Positions 20,310 to 31,200 of a stretch of 60,111 nucleotides of DNA are shown here, one piece after another; position 1 is the stretch's first letter, and every line of letters starts with the position of its first letter. Source of the stretch: Zelonia costaricensis (taxonomy: Eukaryota > Euglenozoa > Kinetoplastea > Trypanosomatida > Trypanosomatidae). The stretch spans positions 1 to 60,111 of the forward strand of contig JASAOO010003428.1 of assembly GCA_030849075.1 (NCBI GenBank). The letters are read 5' to 3'. Made by a program: the position numbers and the translations under genes. Below the pieces are notes generated by a model. The model saw only the letters and a program-made list of their open reading frames with translations. It had not been told where the DNA came from and ran no database searches.

Positions 20310-20867
20310 TTACTCGTCCGGGTCCGTGCACTTCACCTTGCGCTTCTTCTTTATGCGAAAGAGGTCCTCCTTGCGCAGCTCATCAGGGCCAGTCCAGCGC
20401 CCGAGCTTCTTCAGCGTTGCCTTGATGTCCGCCACGTCCTGCGCGTCCATCTTGTCGTGGAAGCGGCGCAGGAACTCCTCGGCGGTGACGGGGTCGACGT
20501 GGTTGTGCACCGCCTGCAGCGTGTCAGCGTCGTACTTGTAGTACGTCTGGCTTGTCTTGGAATTGTGGTAGACTGGCACCAGGCCGGCACGAATCGCCTC
20601 CAGCACCTGTTGCCCTTTAATGTTCAGCTGCTCCGCCTCTTCCTTGCTGGCGTTGCGGCTCATCCAGAACTCGTACTTGGTTTGCTTCCAGGCACGGATG
20701 ATCGTGTTGGTGTCCGTGTCGAACTTGCGCAGGTACAGCTTGAGAAGCCGACGGTAGAGGAGGGAGGCGGAGATGGGCTGCAGGTCAAAGTTCTCGATCG
20801 GCGCCGACGCGGCTGGGGAGATGAACTCCACCTTGGGCGCCCGGATCAGCCGCGCACCCCGGAGCAT
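20310..20867 (-). CDS. LYR-motif (Complex1_LYR-like) protein, probably mitochondrial
   Basis: 185 residues. Around residues 36-48, SLLYRRLLKLYLRKF carries the L-Y-R tripeptide followed by a basic amphipathic helix. A conserved-looking downstream Phe (KYEFW) follows in the ~30-95 helical region, as in LYRM proteins. These are small mitochondrial accessory subunits or assembly factors that bind acyl-carrier protein. The N-terminus MLRGARLIRAPK is basic and without acidic residues, suiting mitochondrial import. The protein is longer than most LYRMs: about 100 residues follow the LYR region, ending in a very basic RIKKKRKVK. Candidate roles are a respiratory-complex or mitoribosome-associated LYR subunit; the sequence alone does not decide. 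Confidence 0.7.
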   Translation of the reverse strand: MLRGARLIRAPKVEFISPAASAPIENFDLQPISASLLYRRLLKLYLRKFDTDTNTIIRAWKQTKYEFWMSRNASKEEAEQLNIKGQQVLEAIRAGLVPVYHNSKTSQTYYKYDADTLQAVHNHVDPVTAEEFLRRFHDKMDAQDVADIKATLKKLGRWTGPDELRKEDLFRIKKKRKVKCTDPDE

Positions 20868-21650
20868 GTCAGCTGCCAGACCTCACCACCGTCGCGACGC
20901 TTAAGACACGTCCTATGCCGAGTCAAGGGACAAAGAAGGAAGTAGTGGGGGGCCGGAGTGATGAGGTCCGACACAGTGCGTGGAACCGGCTCCTGCGAGT
21001 AGGTGCGGGCAAGATGGTGTGGGGGTGGGGGTGAGAGAAGTGCCACATGCGTGAAGGGCGCGCGCAGGGAACAGAAACATGGCGGGGCGTGGGAGGCGAG
21101 CGCAGGGTGGCGACGGGGAGGCGGTAGGGTGCCACAGTCCCTTTGAAGAGCTGCTGCTGTCTCTGGAACAGCTGCCCCCTTCCCTCCCCGCCCTCGGCCC
21201 CTCCCCGGTGCCTTCGGCTTCACTCCTAGGCGCGCGTAGAGGAAAAAGGCAGCTCTCGTGCAGTTGGTGTCGTGCCAATTGTGGTGTGTCGAACGCTGCT
21301 TCTGCGCAAGGCTTAGGTGGCGCGCGGCTTGCTCGCGGCCGAGGCAGCGATGCAGCGTTGATCCTGTTCCCCGACCCCGCCCCTCCCCCCCCCCCCACTC
21401 CTCCCTCCCCGGCGTCTGCATTTTAACTTCGGTGTTGCGCTGCGCCGTGCCGCCCAAGGCAGCAGCACGCTACCTTTCAGTTGTGTTACGAGTGTGTGCC
21501 ATGTGGCGCCTGATGGTGGGAGGGCGGCACGGGCCACCCTACACGCAGGCCCCCCATACAGTACCCTCCAGGGTGTCATTGTGCGCCCAGCAGCAGCCTG
21601 GCGCCTACAGCTGCAGCCCAGCACCGACACACGCCGCGATGACGGCAGCG
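20868..21650. other. Spacer between the HAT-repeat gene and the LYR-protein gene
   Basis: No gene is supported. It contains C/T-rich plus-strand stretches (21165-21215 and a C10 run near 21386-21396). It presumably carries the 3' end of the HAT-repeat transcript and the leader of the LYR gene. Confidence 0.55.
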
Positions 21651-24600
21651 TCAGGACAGCGCCTCACAGTGCCGCAGAGCGTTCAGCACCCAGTCCGCCG
21701 AAACGTCGATGCCACTCTCCTCGATGTCGGGGCTGTACTCGTACACGGAGGGCAGCAACGTGATGAGCTCCTCGAGGAGGTCAAGCGGCGGCAGCTTCGT
21801 CGCAGCGCGGCCGCCGTCCGCCGTGTCGCCCGTCGCTGGCCGGGCCGCCGCGAGGCAGTCGAGCAGCGTCGGCAGCTGCACCGCCTCCGACACCACCGCC
21901 AGGCGACTCGGCGGCACGGCCGGCGTCGTCGGCAGCTCCGGCACCGCTGCGTCTCCGCTGTCATGGAAGCGTCCGGGGACGGGCGGGCGCCGCGGCCGCT
22001 CGAAGCGTGGTCGTCCCGGTGCGCTCATCGTCCGTAGCGCTCCAGAGGCGGCCCACAACGTCTCCTCCGGGAACGTGTGCGGCGGTGGCGGGGTGGCCGG
22101 GTTCGCCGCGTCGTCCTCCGTCGAAGTCTGCGCGGCGGCGCGCGGCTCCGCAAACGCTGCCGCGGCCGTGTCGACCTCTCTGGGGTCTGGGCAGGCGTGC
22201 GACGGCGCGGGCGGTAGCGGGGAGTGTTGTGGTGGGACCGGGCACTGAAAGAAGTCCGTGTCATAGCGCTGCGGGGCCGCATGCGGCAGGAGCAGCTTCG
22301 CGCGCAGGAGCACGTCGCTGACGTCACCACGTGGCGGCGGTCGAGGCGGGAGGAACAGGCGGTGGCGCAGCTGGCGTGCTAGGTAAAGGAAGCGGTCTGC
22401 ACACAGGTCGCCGTCCCCGGCCACCTCCTCCAGCTGTGTCAGTGCGGCGTCCACGGCGTCGCGGCACGCGGGGTCCGCTGTGAGCAGGTTGGCGCACGCA
22501 TCCAGCACGAGCTCGTCGACACCACACTCCTCGCAGCTCCACGCCTTGCTTTTGCCAGACCGCAGCATCATCTTGAGGTGCTCACACCACTGCTGCAGCA
22601 CCAGCAATGCACGGCCGGCAGCCCGATTGCGGATGAGCTCCAGCACGATCCAGCTGGCGCAGAAGACGTGAAAGGGGCGCAGGAAGGGCGCGGGCGCGGG
22701 CACGGCGCCGGCCTTGAGCAGCTTGCGCAGTGCGGCCATGGTGAGGGAGAGAAAGTCGATTTGGTGCATGACGAAGCGCGCCACCAGTCGCACGTGTTCT
22801 GCCTCGCCCTGCCCGTTGCCCATGCGCATGTAGTTTACGGCCAGCACCGCGATGTGCTGCAGTCGCTCGAGCACCTCTTCCGGCGTGCCGGCCCCCTCCG
22901 TCTCCGTCCGCACAAAGTGCAGCAGCCACGCGCGGAGGTGCAAGAGGCACGACTTGATCTCGCGGAAAGCAAGCTCGGTGGTGCCGAGGTCGGTGCTGTA
23001 CACCTGCGCCACGAAGAGCCGCACGCAGACGTCGCGGCGGCTGAACGCCACGGCCAGATCGATGGCGGCGGCGACGCTCTGGAAGCGCTCCTTCTCGGAG
23101 AGGAGCGGCTGCTGGTGGACGCAGAAGTCCACGAGCTCCATCCAGAGCGTGGGCTGGTGCGGGAAGAAGCAGGCCATCATCGTCATGGCGCTGCGGCAGC
23201 GCCCGTAGTGCAACGCCTCGCCCCCAGTGCCGGGAAAGAGCGGCCGGCGGATGCGCTGCAGCAGCGTGCACCACAGGCCCCACAGGTCGAGCTCGATTCG
23301 CGACAGCACTGACTCGCGCAGGCTCAGCGAGTTTGTGGGGCCGTCGACGGACAGCGGCCGGGCGAGGTACAGGGTGTGCGGGAACGTCACCTGTGTCGAA
23401 GAGGCCGGCTCCCACTCGGTGGGATAGATGAAGTACATGAGCCGTGAGAGGTCGTCTGCTTCTGTCTTGACGCGGACAAGCCGCTTCTCTAGCTCGATCT
23501 TCTCATCCGGCGCGACCCTGCCGCGGTACTCGGTGGCAACGAAAAGGTCGTACTCGTCCTTCACGGCGTCGAGGCCGACCAGCGGGATGGCCAGAACGCG
23601 GTTGTACATGCGCTTGCGCCACTCGCGCCGGCGCATGTGGTCGCGCACCGTGGCGGAGCGCCAGTTCAGGTACTGCACCCACAGCGGCGTGCTCTGCGGC
23701 AGCATGCCGACGTCGCGGCGCAGGCAGGTGCGGTAAAGCAGGTCCAGGGAGTCGTTGTCGGGCTGGATGTACTCCGTCGCGAAGCTGAAGAAGAGCGAGT
23801 ACAGCTCACAGGAGAAGGCGAGCGGCAGGTGGCGGTAGAAGATGTTGAGGAGACGCAGGTAGTCGCTGTAGACGTCCTTGGCGTCTGCCTCGCCGCGGCA
23901 CTTGTCCAGGCGCGCCTTCTTGGCGAGTGCAACGAGCTCAAGCCGCACATAGACACACACGAGCGGCGCGGCCGTCGGAAAGTGGTACAGCGCGGCGTGC
24001 CAGACCGCCCTCACAGAGGATACCGGGAACGACATCATCTGGTGCAGGAGGTGGAGCCACGTCATCGTGTCGTACGCGTCGGCGTGCACGCGGCGCAAGT
24101 TTTGCGCGATAGAGGCCGTCGCGTTGGGCACCTCGAGCACAGCGCGAGCCCACTCGCGAAAGTCGTCCTGGTCGAACAGCATGCCGCACTCCAGCAGTGC
24201 CGCAACGTTCCACGGGCACGCGTAGCCGTCCCCGACTTGCTCGAGCCGCGGCGCCGCCTCCACACCGAGCCGGCGGAAGAGCTCCTCGCGCGCCGCCTGC
24301 ACGCGGCCTGCGGCGTCCACGAAAACGCCGTGCAACCGCTCCATCTCGAGCCGCTCCGCCGCCTCATTTGCGAAGACGCGCCACGTCACCGCCTCTGGTG
24401 CACCCTCCGCCGGCATCGGTGCGGCGCGCGCGGCGTCCTCGACCTGACGGAGCACCTGACAGTCCACCTCCGCACGTGACAGCCCGAACACGCCGAAGCA
24501 GGGGTGCCGGCGTAGCGACTGCTGCAACACGAGCAGACTGTCTGCGCTGAGCTGCTTCTCCACCGGCGCCGCGACCAGTGGAGCGGGGGGCGGGGCGGGG

Positions 24601-24662
24601 GCGCTGACCACGTAGCCGGTCAGGCTGCGCAGCCGGCTAACGAGGTCGGCAATCTCAGACAT
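21651..24662 (-). CDS. HAT-repeat protein, CstF77/RNA14-like mRNA 3'-end processing factor
   Basis: 1003 residues from ATG 24662. Upstream in-frame sequence to 25184 is Pro/Thr-rich and looks like translated leader, so it was left out. From about residue 130 to 650 the protein is an all-helical solenoid with half-a-TPR (HAT) features: aromatic pairs such as LWVQYLNWRSAT and RMYNRVLAIPLVGL followed by KDEYDLFVATE. Their order recalls the CstF77/Rna14 core, where a repeat ending in a Pro-containing helix precedes a D-Y-x-x-F/Y element. The last ~150 residues are Pro/Ala-rich and disordered. CstF77 scaffolds cleavage and polyadenylation. In trypanosomatids polyadenylation is coupled to trans-splicing of the next gene. 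Other HAT proteins (Utp6, Clf1, Prp39) are alternatives. Confidence 0.6.
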   Translation of the reverse strand: MSEIADLVSRLRSLTGYVVSAPAPPPAPLVAAPVEKQLSADSLLVLQQSLRRHPCFGVFGLSRAEVDCQVLRQVEDAARAAPMPAEGAPEAVTWRVFANEAAERLEMERLHGVFVDAAGRVQAAREELFRRLGVEAAPRLEQVGDGYACPWNVAALLECGMLFDQDDFREWARAVLEVPNATASIAQNLRRVHADAYDTMTWLHLLHQMMSFPVSSVRAVWHAALYHFPTAAPLVCVYVRLELVALAKKARLDKCRGEADAKDVYSDYLRLLNIFYRHLPLAFSCELYSLFFSFATEYIQPDNDSLDLLYRTCLRRDVGMLPQSTPLWVQYLNWRSATVRDHMRRREWRKRMYNRVLAIPLVGLDAVKDEYDLFVATEYRGRVAPDEKIELEKRLVRVKTEADDLSRLMYFIYPTEWEPASSTQVTFPHTLYLARPLSVDGPTNSLSLRESVLSRIELDLWGLWCTLLQRIRRPLFPGTGGEALHYGRCRSAMTMMACFFPHQPTLWMELVDFCVHQQPLLSEKERFQSVAAAIDLAVAFSRRDVCVRLFVAQVYSTDLGTTELAFREIKSCLLHLRAWLLHFVRTETEGAGTPEEVLERLQHIAVLAVNYMRMGNGQGEAEHVRLVARFVMHQIDFLSLTMAALRKLLKAGAVPAPAPFLRPFHVFCASWIVLELIRNRAAGRALLVLQQWCEHLKMMLRSGKSKAWSCEECGVDELVLDACANLLTADPACRDAVDAALTQLEEVAGDGDLCADRFLYLARQLRHRLFLPPRPPPRGDVSDVLLRAKLLLPHAAPQRYDTDFFQCPVPPQHSPLPPAPSHACPDPREVDTAAAAFAEPRAAAQTSTEDDAANPATPPPPHTFPEETLWAASGALRTMSAPGRPRFERPRRPPVPGRFHDSGDAAVPELPTTPAVPPSRLAVVSEAVQLPTLLDCLAAARPATGDTADGGRAATKLPPLDLLEELITLLPSVYEYSPDIEESGIDVSADWVLNALRHCEALS

Positions 24663-25274
24663 ACGACAAAATGGAAGCTTGAAGGGGGTGGGGGTGGGAA
24701 CAGGGTCCGGCTGGTACACGTCGAGGTGGTGCGCTGGCGCACGCCACGCCAAACGTGTTCGAGCTTCGCGGCTGAGCCACGCCGGGATACGTGCTGTCAA
24801 ATTGACGACTGCGGCACGTGACAATGTCGCAAGTGCACCGTGCCGCAGAAGAAGAAGAACCACCACAACAAAGAGCTTCACCAATAGTTGAAAGGCCGCG
24901 GGTGTGACAGAGCCAGGTGGGTGAGAAAGTGACAAAGATGTGCGTGTAGTGGGAGAGGAGATGAGGAGGGCGGAGGGGAGGGGGCGGGGGCCGTGGAGGA
25001 CAGTGCCGTCAACTGCTGCGCGCACGAGCTCCGACTGCGCCGACGAGCGCGTCGTGAGAAGTGTAGGCGGCGGAGGCTGCGTCGGTTGCGCTGTGTTCTC
25101 ACTTCGCCATGCTTCTTGTGGAGGCTTCTTCGTTGTCTTCGTCTGTCCCGCGTGGCATTCGACCTTTGTCTCTCCCCGTCGCACTTTGGGGTTACACGAG
25201 GCACGGACAAGCGCGGGGGAGTCGATGTGAGGACGGGGGCGGTGTACATAGGGCGAGGGACAGGTCCGTCCCGG
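24663..25274. other. Leader/spacer between the PIN-domain gene and the HAT-repeat gene
   Basis: It is open on the minus strand in frame with the HAT-repeat gene up to 25184, but the translation is low-complexity Pro/Thr/Leu. I read it as 5' leader and intergenic sequence. Confidence 0.5.
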
Positions 25275-26951
25275 CTACCCTGAAAGGGCAGGGAAGACGC
25301 GCAGACCCATCTGTGCCGCCCCACGTGCCATGCGCTTGTCCATCGTGCACAGCACAAGGCGGTCGATGCAGCACCCCTTCACACTGTTGCAGTAGCGGCG
25401 CACGTGATACTTGAGGAGCGAGAATAGCGCGACGCCCTCCGGAATGGGCGGGCCGACGGCGTTCGCTGCTGCGGTCTGCACGCGGCAGTAGTGCTGCAGC
25501 GCGGCACAGACGCTAAGGATGCGGAGGTCGGGGTCGCTGTGGTACGCGCCTGCGACGTTGCCCGGCATCGTCTTGTAAGCGAGCTGGGGAACGATGGCGA
25601 GTGCAGAGCAGGGGTACTCGCTCGCCACGGACAGGACGTAGAACCGTGGCTGCTCAAACACCGTCTCGACGCGCTGCCACAGCTGCCGGCGCACCTCGAG
25701 TGGGAGGTGCTCGCGCGAGCCCCATATGAAGGCGTGCGTCTCGGCAACGGTCGTGAATGGCACGACGACGGTGGCCGCGGCGTACTGGCGGAGGTCGGGG
25801 TACAGCTGCGTCATGAAGGCGTGGAAGTGCTCCAGAGGGAGCTGCTTCTGCACGAGGTTCAGCAGGAAGTTCGTGTCGAGCACCAGCACCATCGACCGCT
25901 CCGCCATCGCGGTCTCCACGATCGCCGAAATCGAGCGAGAGTACCAGCGCGGCACGTTGTAGGCCTTGTTGAAGATGCTGGACAGCGCCATGAGCATGCT
26001 CTGCGACTGCTGAAACACCTCAACAGGCGTGCGCATTCGAACCTGCCGAACGCGTGCCAGCGGCCGTGTTGTCTGCTGTGCGCGGATTTGGGTGCGCCAG
26101 ATCGTGTCCTGCACCAGCTCGTCCAGCGTGAAGTCGCCGTGGAAGTCGGCCCCGTACAGGCAGTTGACAAGCTCGACGTACGTCATGTACTGCTGGCGCG
26201 CCTCGGCCTTGGTCACGGAGAGGAGGTTCATTTCCTGGGCGGTCTGGAGCGCCAGCACCCACTGCCCTGTGCGCTGCAGGGTGGGCAGCAGGGCGGTAAA
26301 GAGAGAAGGCGTCATGGTGTGGCCCGCAGCGAGGCACCCCGCCGTCAGCTGCAGCGCGCGGCGGTGGTCGTCGAGGCGGCCGAGGCAGCGGACGAGGGGC
26401 CGGACCATCAACGGGCTGAGCTCCACACGCGGCTGCATGAACAGCACGGCGAGGGCGAGACGCCACTGGCGCTGCCCGGCGAGGCTGGCCAGCACGAGGC
26501 GGCGCTGCGGGGCGCTGGCGGCGAGGCTGGGGTGCCGGTGCAGCACCTCCAGCGCAGCCTCCCACAAGCCAAAGGAGCTGGCCAGCGCTAGCTTCGCCTT
26601 CGCGCCCTCCACCGTGGCGCCGCTCACGTCCTCGTCTATCACGCGGCGGAAGGCCCCGGTGCCGCCATGCGCGCGGAAGTGCTTCAGTGCAGCGGCCACG
26701 AGTGTCTTATCCGGTGTCGCCGGCGCACCGGGTGCCTTGATCACGCCGTAGTAGAAGAGCGCTGTGCTCCACGTCTGCGGCATCCTGGCGAGGCCGTGGT
26801 GCAGCTCCGCGGTGGTGGGCTGGTAGACGCCCCGGAGGAGCTCATTGCACGCCGCGTACGCGCGCAGCACCTCGACCCACGACTTCGCGCGGCTGGCAGC
26901 CAACACAAATGGGGGCGGCGCCCCGGCGAGTGAGCGGCGGGCGTGCATCAC
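25275..26951 (-). CDS. PPR-like helical repeat protein with C-terminal PIN nuclease domain
   Basis: 558 residues. Residues ~25-330 are helix pairs with pentatricopeptide-like features (FGLWEAALEVLHRH, GQRQWRLALAVLF, RTGQWVLALQTAQEM). Residues ~352-555 form a PIN domain. It starts VLVLDTNFLLNLV with D359, continues VPFTTVAETHAF with E404 and SDPDLRILSVCAAL with D473/D475, and ends LVLCTMDKRMARGAAQMGL with D538. The acidic quartet for metal-dependent RNA cleavage therefore appears complete. The N-terminus MMHARRSLAG...RAKSW is basic and compatible with a mitochondrial presequence. The combination recalls PRORP (PPR plus metallonuclease), but the nuclease here looks like classical PIN. A sequence-guided endoribonuclease is inferred; the target and compartment are unknown. 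Confidence 0.75.
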   Translation of the reverse strand: MMHARRSLAGAPPPFVLAASRAKSWVEVLRAYAACNELLRGVYQPTTAELHHGLARMPQTWSTALFYYGVIKAPGAPATPDKTLVAAALKHFRAHGGTGAFRRVIDEDVSGATVEGAKAKLALASSFGLWEAALEVLHRHPSLAASAPQRRLVLASLAGQRQWRLALAVLFMQPRVELSPLMVRPLVRCLGRLDDHRRALQLTAGCLAAGHTMTPSLFTALLPTLQRTGQWVLALQTAQEMNLLSVTKAEARQQYMTYVELVNCLYGADFHGDFTLDELVQDTIWRTQIRAQQTTRPLARVRQVRMRTPVEVFQQSQSMLMALSSIFNKAYNVPRWYSRSISAIVETAMAERSMVLVLDTNFLLNLVQKQLPLEHFHAFMTQLYPDLRQYAAATVVVPFTTVAETHAFIWGSREHLPLEVRRQLWQRVETVFEQPRFYVLSVASEYPCSALAIVPQLAYKTMPGNVAGAYHSDPDLRILSVCAALQHYCRVQTAAANAVGPPIPEGVALFSLLKYHVRRYCNSVKGCCIDRLVLCTMDKRMARGAAQMGLRVFPALSG

Positions 26952-28228
26952 GATGTGTAGGCACAGGCGCAGCGGTGGGGCTTTGCTTGATGTCGGAAGG
27001 GGGAGGGCCGGGGTCTGGTTGGGACCCTACCACAGCGCCCGAATCACGACAATAGGCGAGGGCGCAGAGAGGCAGCCAAGCAGAGACAGAGAGAGAGAGT
27101 CGCGGTGTGGGACATCCATGGGCATCTCGTTCACGTAGCGAGAGGGCTGGTACCGCCGGCTGCACCAAATCGCGGCGGAGGACTGCGTCGCTGCTCACGC
27201 ACTCCCGTATTCGTCACGGAAAGGGGGAGAAGGCCGCTCACGTGTCCCTCACATCCACACCGACCGTCCTGACGCACCTCCGGCGCAGCACCCAGTGCTG
27301 CGGAAGTGCCCGCTCTTTCTCTGTGTTTCGCACTTGCCGAGGGGCAGAGTGGCAGCAAATTTCCTCACGCTGCGTGCTGCTGCTCGTGTGCGTGTGTGTG
27401 TGTTCGTGTGCGTGTACGTGTCTGTATCGTTTGGTTGGCAGGTGCATTCCTGGTTTAAAGAGGGGCGGGGTCACGGCACGTACGACCTTCTCCCGCCGCG
27501 TTGTATCGCGGAGTGTCCCTGAGCAGAAGCGAGAGGGGCGACACGAGCACAGCACCACACCACAACAGGCGTGGCTTAGCGGCAGATGGCCACCCCCCGC
27601 ACCCCACAGCAGGTCCAAAGCTACGGCAAAGAGGGGAGGTGCTGAAGCGGCGGTGATAAGCCGCTGCGAACACGGCAGCCGATAACAGACAGAGGCAAGT
27701 AAAGATAAAGATGAAGAGAGAGAGAGAGAGGGGGTGGGGAGTCGGAGAAGATATAGTGCGGTCAAGAGAGCAAGTGCGGGTTGGCACCAGACGCGGTGAT
27801 GAAAAACAGGCACACGTACGACGGCATGAGAGGGCGGTGTACATCGCAAAGGTGAAACACAAACACAACAGCGAGGGAGTCGCCCCGCATGCGGCCCGGT
27901 GGGGAGTGCGGCAGAGACGGGCAATCGCCAAGGCAAGAACCGAAGAGAAGGTGGAAGAGGACGAAAGAAAAGCGTCGGCGTTGCAGCTGAACAGAACCGA
28001 AGCAGAACGCACACGCAACCAGTCAACAACGCCGCTTCGGCGCTGACGACGGAACGCGCTGGTTCGCCCCCTCCTCCCCTCCTCACCCCACTCCGCCGTA
28101 GTGAAAGGCGGGAGAGAAAGAAGAAGGAGAGGGGGGGTTACCCATGCTGGGAGAGGCGACGCTGCACACACACACACACACATACGCAGACACAAACGCG
28201 AGCAGATACACAAACGACGGCCGGCGCC
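26952..28228. other. Spacer between the giant HECT gene and the PPR-PIN gene
   Basis: It carries a GA repeat (27714-27731), GT-rich patches (27390-27425) and, at its right end, a CA microsatellite. A 282-codon minus-strand open frame (27238-28086) translates to Leu/Ser/Cys-rich low-complexity sequence and was not accepted as a gene. Confidence 0.6.
28164..28182. repeat. (CA)n microsatellite
   Basis: Short CA run about 46 nt beyond the stop codon of the giant HECT gene; in that mRNA it is a GU tract in the 3' untranslated region. Confidence 0.9.
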
Positions 28229-31200
28229 TCAGGCGAGCTCCATCTCCATCTGGTGCTGGAGAGCCACTATGAGCTTCTCACGGAACATCTCTAGCGAGGT
28301 GTACTGCGGGACGGTGATGAGCGACCCGCACGCCTGCGCCCGCGGCAGGTGGTCGACGCTCTCGTTGTTCTCGGCGACGGTGATGGGGCGGATCAGTGGC
28401 AAGCGGCGTTGACCCGAGGCGAAGCAGATGAGCGAGGCGCGCTGCTCCATCGTGAGCTGCTCCACAATCTGCCAGAAGTACGACTCGCGGCTCCCGGTCA
28501 GCTGCGGCCGGATGTACTTCTGCAGATCTGGTACCGTCAAGTTGCTCTCGCCGCACACCAGGTTTTCGAGGTCGCGCCAGGAGAGGCAGCGGACGACGCG
28601 GCGCGAAAGCGTACTCCAGAGTCCGCTCCGGATGGCCGTCAGCTGCTCGTCCATCGAGTGCACGAGGCAGCGCTCCGCGATGGTGCGGCGCTGCTGCGCC
28701 GCGACCTCGTCGTTCTCGTCGCTGTCCAGCCACGCCACGCTCTCCGCAAAGCCGGGAATCAGCTCGTCGGCTACGCCGCTGAGCAGAAAGTTGTCGTCCT
28801 TGACCGTCGCCTCGACGACACTGTCGACGTGCGTGTAGAAGTCCTTGATGGTCAGCTCGTCGTCCACGAGGAACTTCCAGAAGAAGGGCGAAAAGTCGAT
28901 GTCGAGCGGGGTCAGGGCCCGCGCGGAGTGCCCCATGATCTTGCCAAAAAAGGTGAAGAGGCTGAGGTCGTAGGTCGAGTTCGCCTGGCTGTCCGGCACG
29001 AGCGAGATGCGCTGCGAGTTGTTCACAAAGACGAAGAGCGGGTTGCGGTGGAAGTCGGAGTTCGGGTAGCACTTGTCGGGGTGCTGCATCATCTCGAACG
29101 CCAGGAATGTCCACAGCTGCCGGTACGGCCCGCCCATGTCGACCGGGGCGTGGCCGGAGCCGCTGATGTGCAGGTTGACCTTGAAGAGCGGCGACGTGCC
29201 CCACTGCTCCTCCGTGAAGAAGCCGATCTGGCGGTACAGCTGGGCAAGGATGGAGTGCTGCAGCGCGCTCTCCGTCGTGCGCGGCAGCCCCGAGTAAAGG
29301 TCGGTCACACGCACGAAAATCGTCGGCGCGGACGTGACGGCCTCGAGTGAGGCGACGTTGACGAGGAGGCGGTGCCGGAAGGAGCGACGCACGAGGCCCT
29401 TCATGAAGAGAAACGCCTGCGACAGCGTGCCTGTCACGCTCTCCTCGTCAAGGTCGACGAAGCTGTTCGCCGTCGCCATGCAGCTCTCCGTCACCGCCGT
29501 CACCTGCGCAAACCGCTCGAGCGCCGATGGCTGGTACGACTGCAGCAGCGGGTACGCGTGCAGGAAGAGCTTGTACGGGTCTTCGGGCAGGTTGGAGACC
29601 GACATGCCGTGGTTCTGCTCCGACTGGTCGGCCAGGTAGTCCTCCGCGTCCGAGAGGAAGGATGCCAGCTGGGCGTAGAACGTGTACGACTGCACCTCCA
29701 TCGTGCTGCGCTCGTCGCGGTTGTAGCCGCTCACCAGCGGCCGTGCAAAGCGGCCGGAGAGGTCGGTGTAGCCGTCCGGCGCGTACTCGAACTCGTTGGC
29801 GCGCAGCCGCACCTTCATGCCGCTGCACGTCCCGATCGACGCGAAGGCGAAGAGCGGCGTGCTGGTGGAGAAGGTGATGGGAATCGAGATGAAGCGGCCC
29901 ACGACCCCGTTCAGCGACCATGCGGCGGTGCGCTCCTCCATGTTCAGCAGGCAGCCCACCACCGCGCCGGGGATGCTCTCGGTTGGGATCTTGTACTCCT
30001 CCTTGCCCTCGCGAGTGTTGATGTCCGTGCCGTTGTACGCAAAGCTGTTGCGGTCGCTGCCGACGTGCTGCCCAGGCACCTCGTTGTGCACCACCGTGCC
30101 CCACCCAATCGCGTAGGCAGAGGTAATGCGGTCTGGCAGCGTCACCTCGTAGTAGTATCGACCCTTCCCCGCCGTGCCGCACGTGCTCGTCACCTTGCCC
30201 ACCTTCAGCTCCTGCCGCACATAGTCGCCGAAGGTGCAGAGCGTGTCGACCGGCGCGGTGCCGGGGTTGACGGCGAGCTGCAGCTCATCGACGACGCGCG
30301 GCAGCGGCACCTCAGCTGTGACGCTGCGCCACAGGTCGATGAGGCAGTGCAGCGGGGCAACCGGGATGTTGTGCAGCTGCTCGTCCAGCGGGCGGCCCAG
30401 GGCGAGAAGCAGATCGACGCCGGCCGCCACGTCCTTCTTCGTCTCGCCATCCTCCGGCCCCGCCACGACCCACCGCTCCACGTACGAGAACAGCGTCGAG
30501 AAGAGCTGCTGGTAAATGCCGGTGTACTGCAGCCGCGTCTGCACGAACGCCGTGATGCTGCGCAGCACCTCGTGCCGGTGGTAGCGGCCGCAGCGGTGGG
30601 CCGCCGTGACGACGCCGTGCAGGCAGTCCCACAGGAGGTGCTCCCGCACGTTGTTGATCGCGTCAGGTCGCAGCAGGAGACTCCTCGTGGCGAGCCGCGC
30701 CAGCGAGATGGCGTCCCACGGCTTCACGCTCGGGTCGGCAAGCCGCATGTTCGCCTCGCTCAGCATCACGCTCAGCTGGTGCGTGCCGGCGTCCTTGCAG
30801 ACAAGAGTGTCGGCGAGCGGGTGGTTCGTGAAGACGAAGATGTGGTCGAGGAAGTCGGCGGGCCGGTGCTCGACGTGGCTGCAGATGACGAGGTACAGGT
30901 GGCGGGCGAGCAGCACGACGAGGCGATGCGTCGACTCGCGCATGTCGCGGTGCGGCTCGACCGGGATCGTGGCGTCGACGCAGTCCGGCAGCGGCTCCAC
31001 AGCCCACCGGTCCGAGACGGACGTCAACAGCGAGAAGCGCCGGCATGAGTTGAGGGTGAAGGGGCCGCCCTTGCCCAGCTGGCACTGGAAGACGCCCTTC
31101 AGCCGCAGCCCCTCCGCGTCCAGATAGCCAACCATGCTGAAGTACACCTCCTGCGCGGCTGCCGTCGCCGGTGCCGTCTCCGGCGGGGGCGTCGCCGCGT

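Noticed and set aside
21651..25184. 1177-residue form of the HAT-repeat protein
   Set aside because: The extra N-terminal ~174 residues are Pro/Thr/Leu low-complexity and look like leader; the Met at 24662 begins the ordered protein.
29372..31048. 558-codon plus-strand frame antisense to the HECT gene
   Set aside because: Shadow of the high-GC HECT coding sequence; Arg/Ala/Leu/His-biased translation with no domain.
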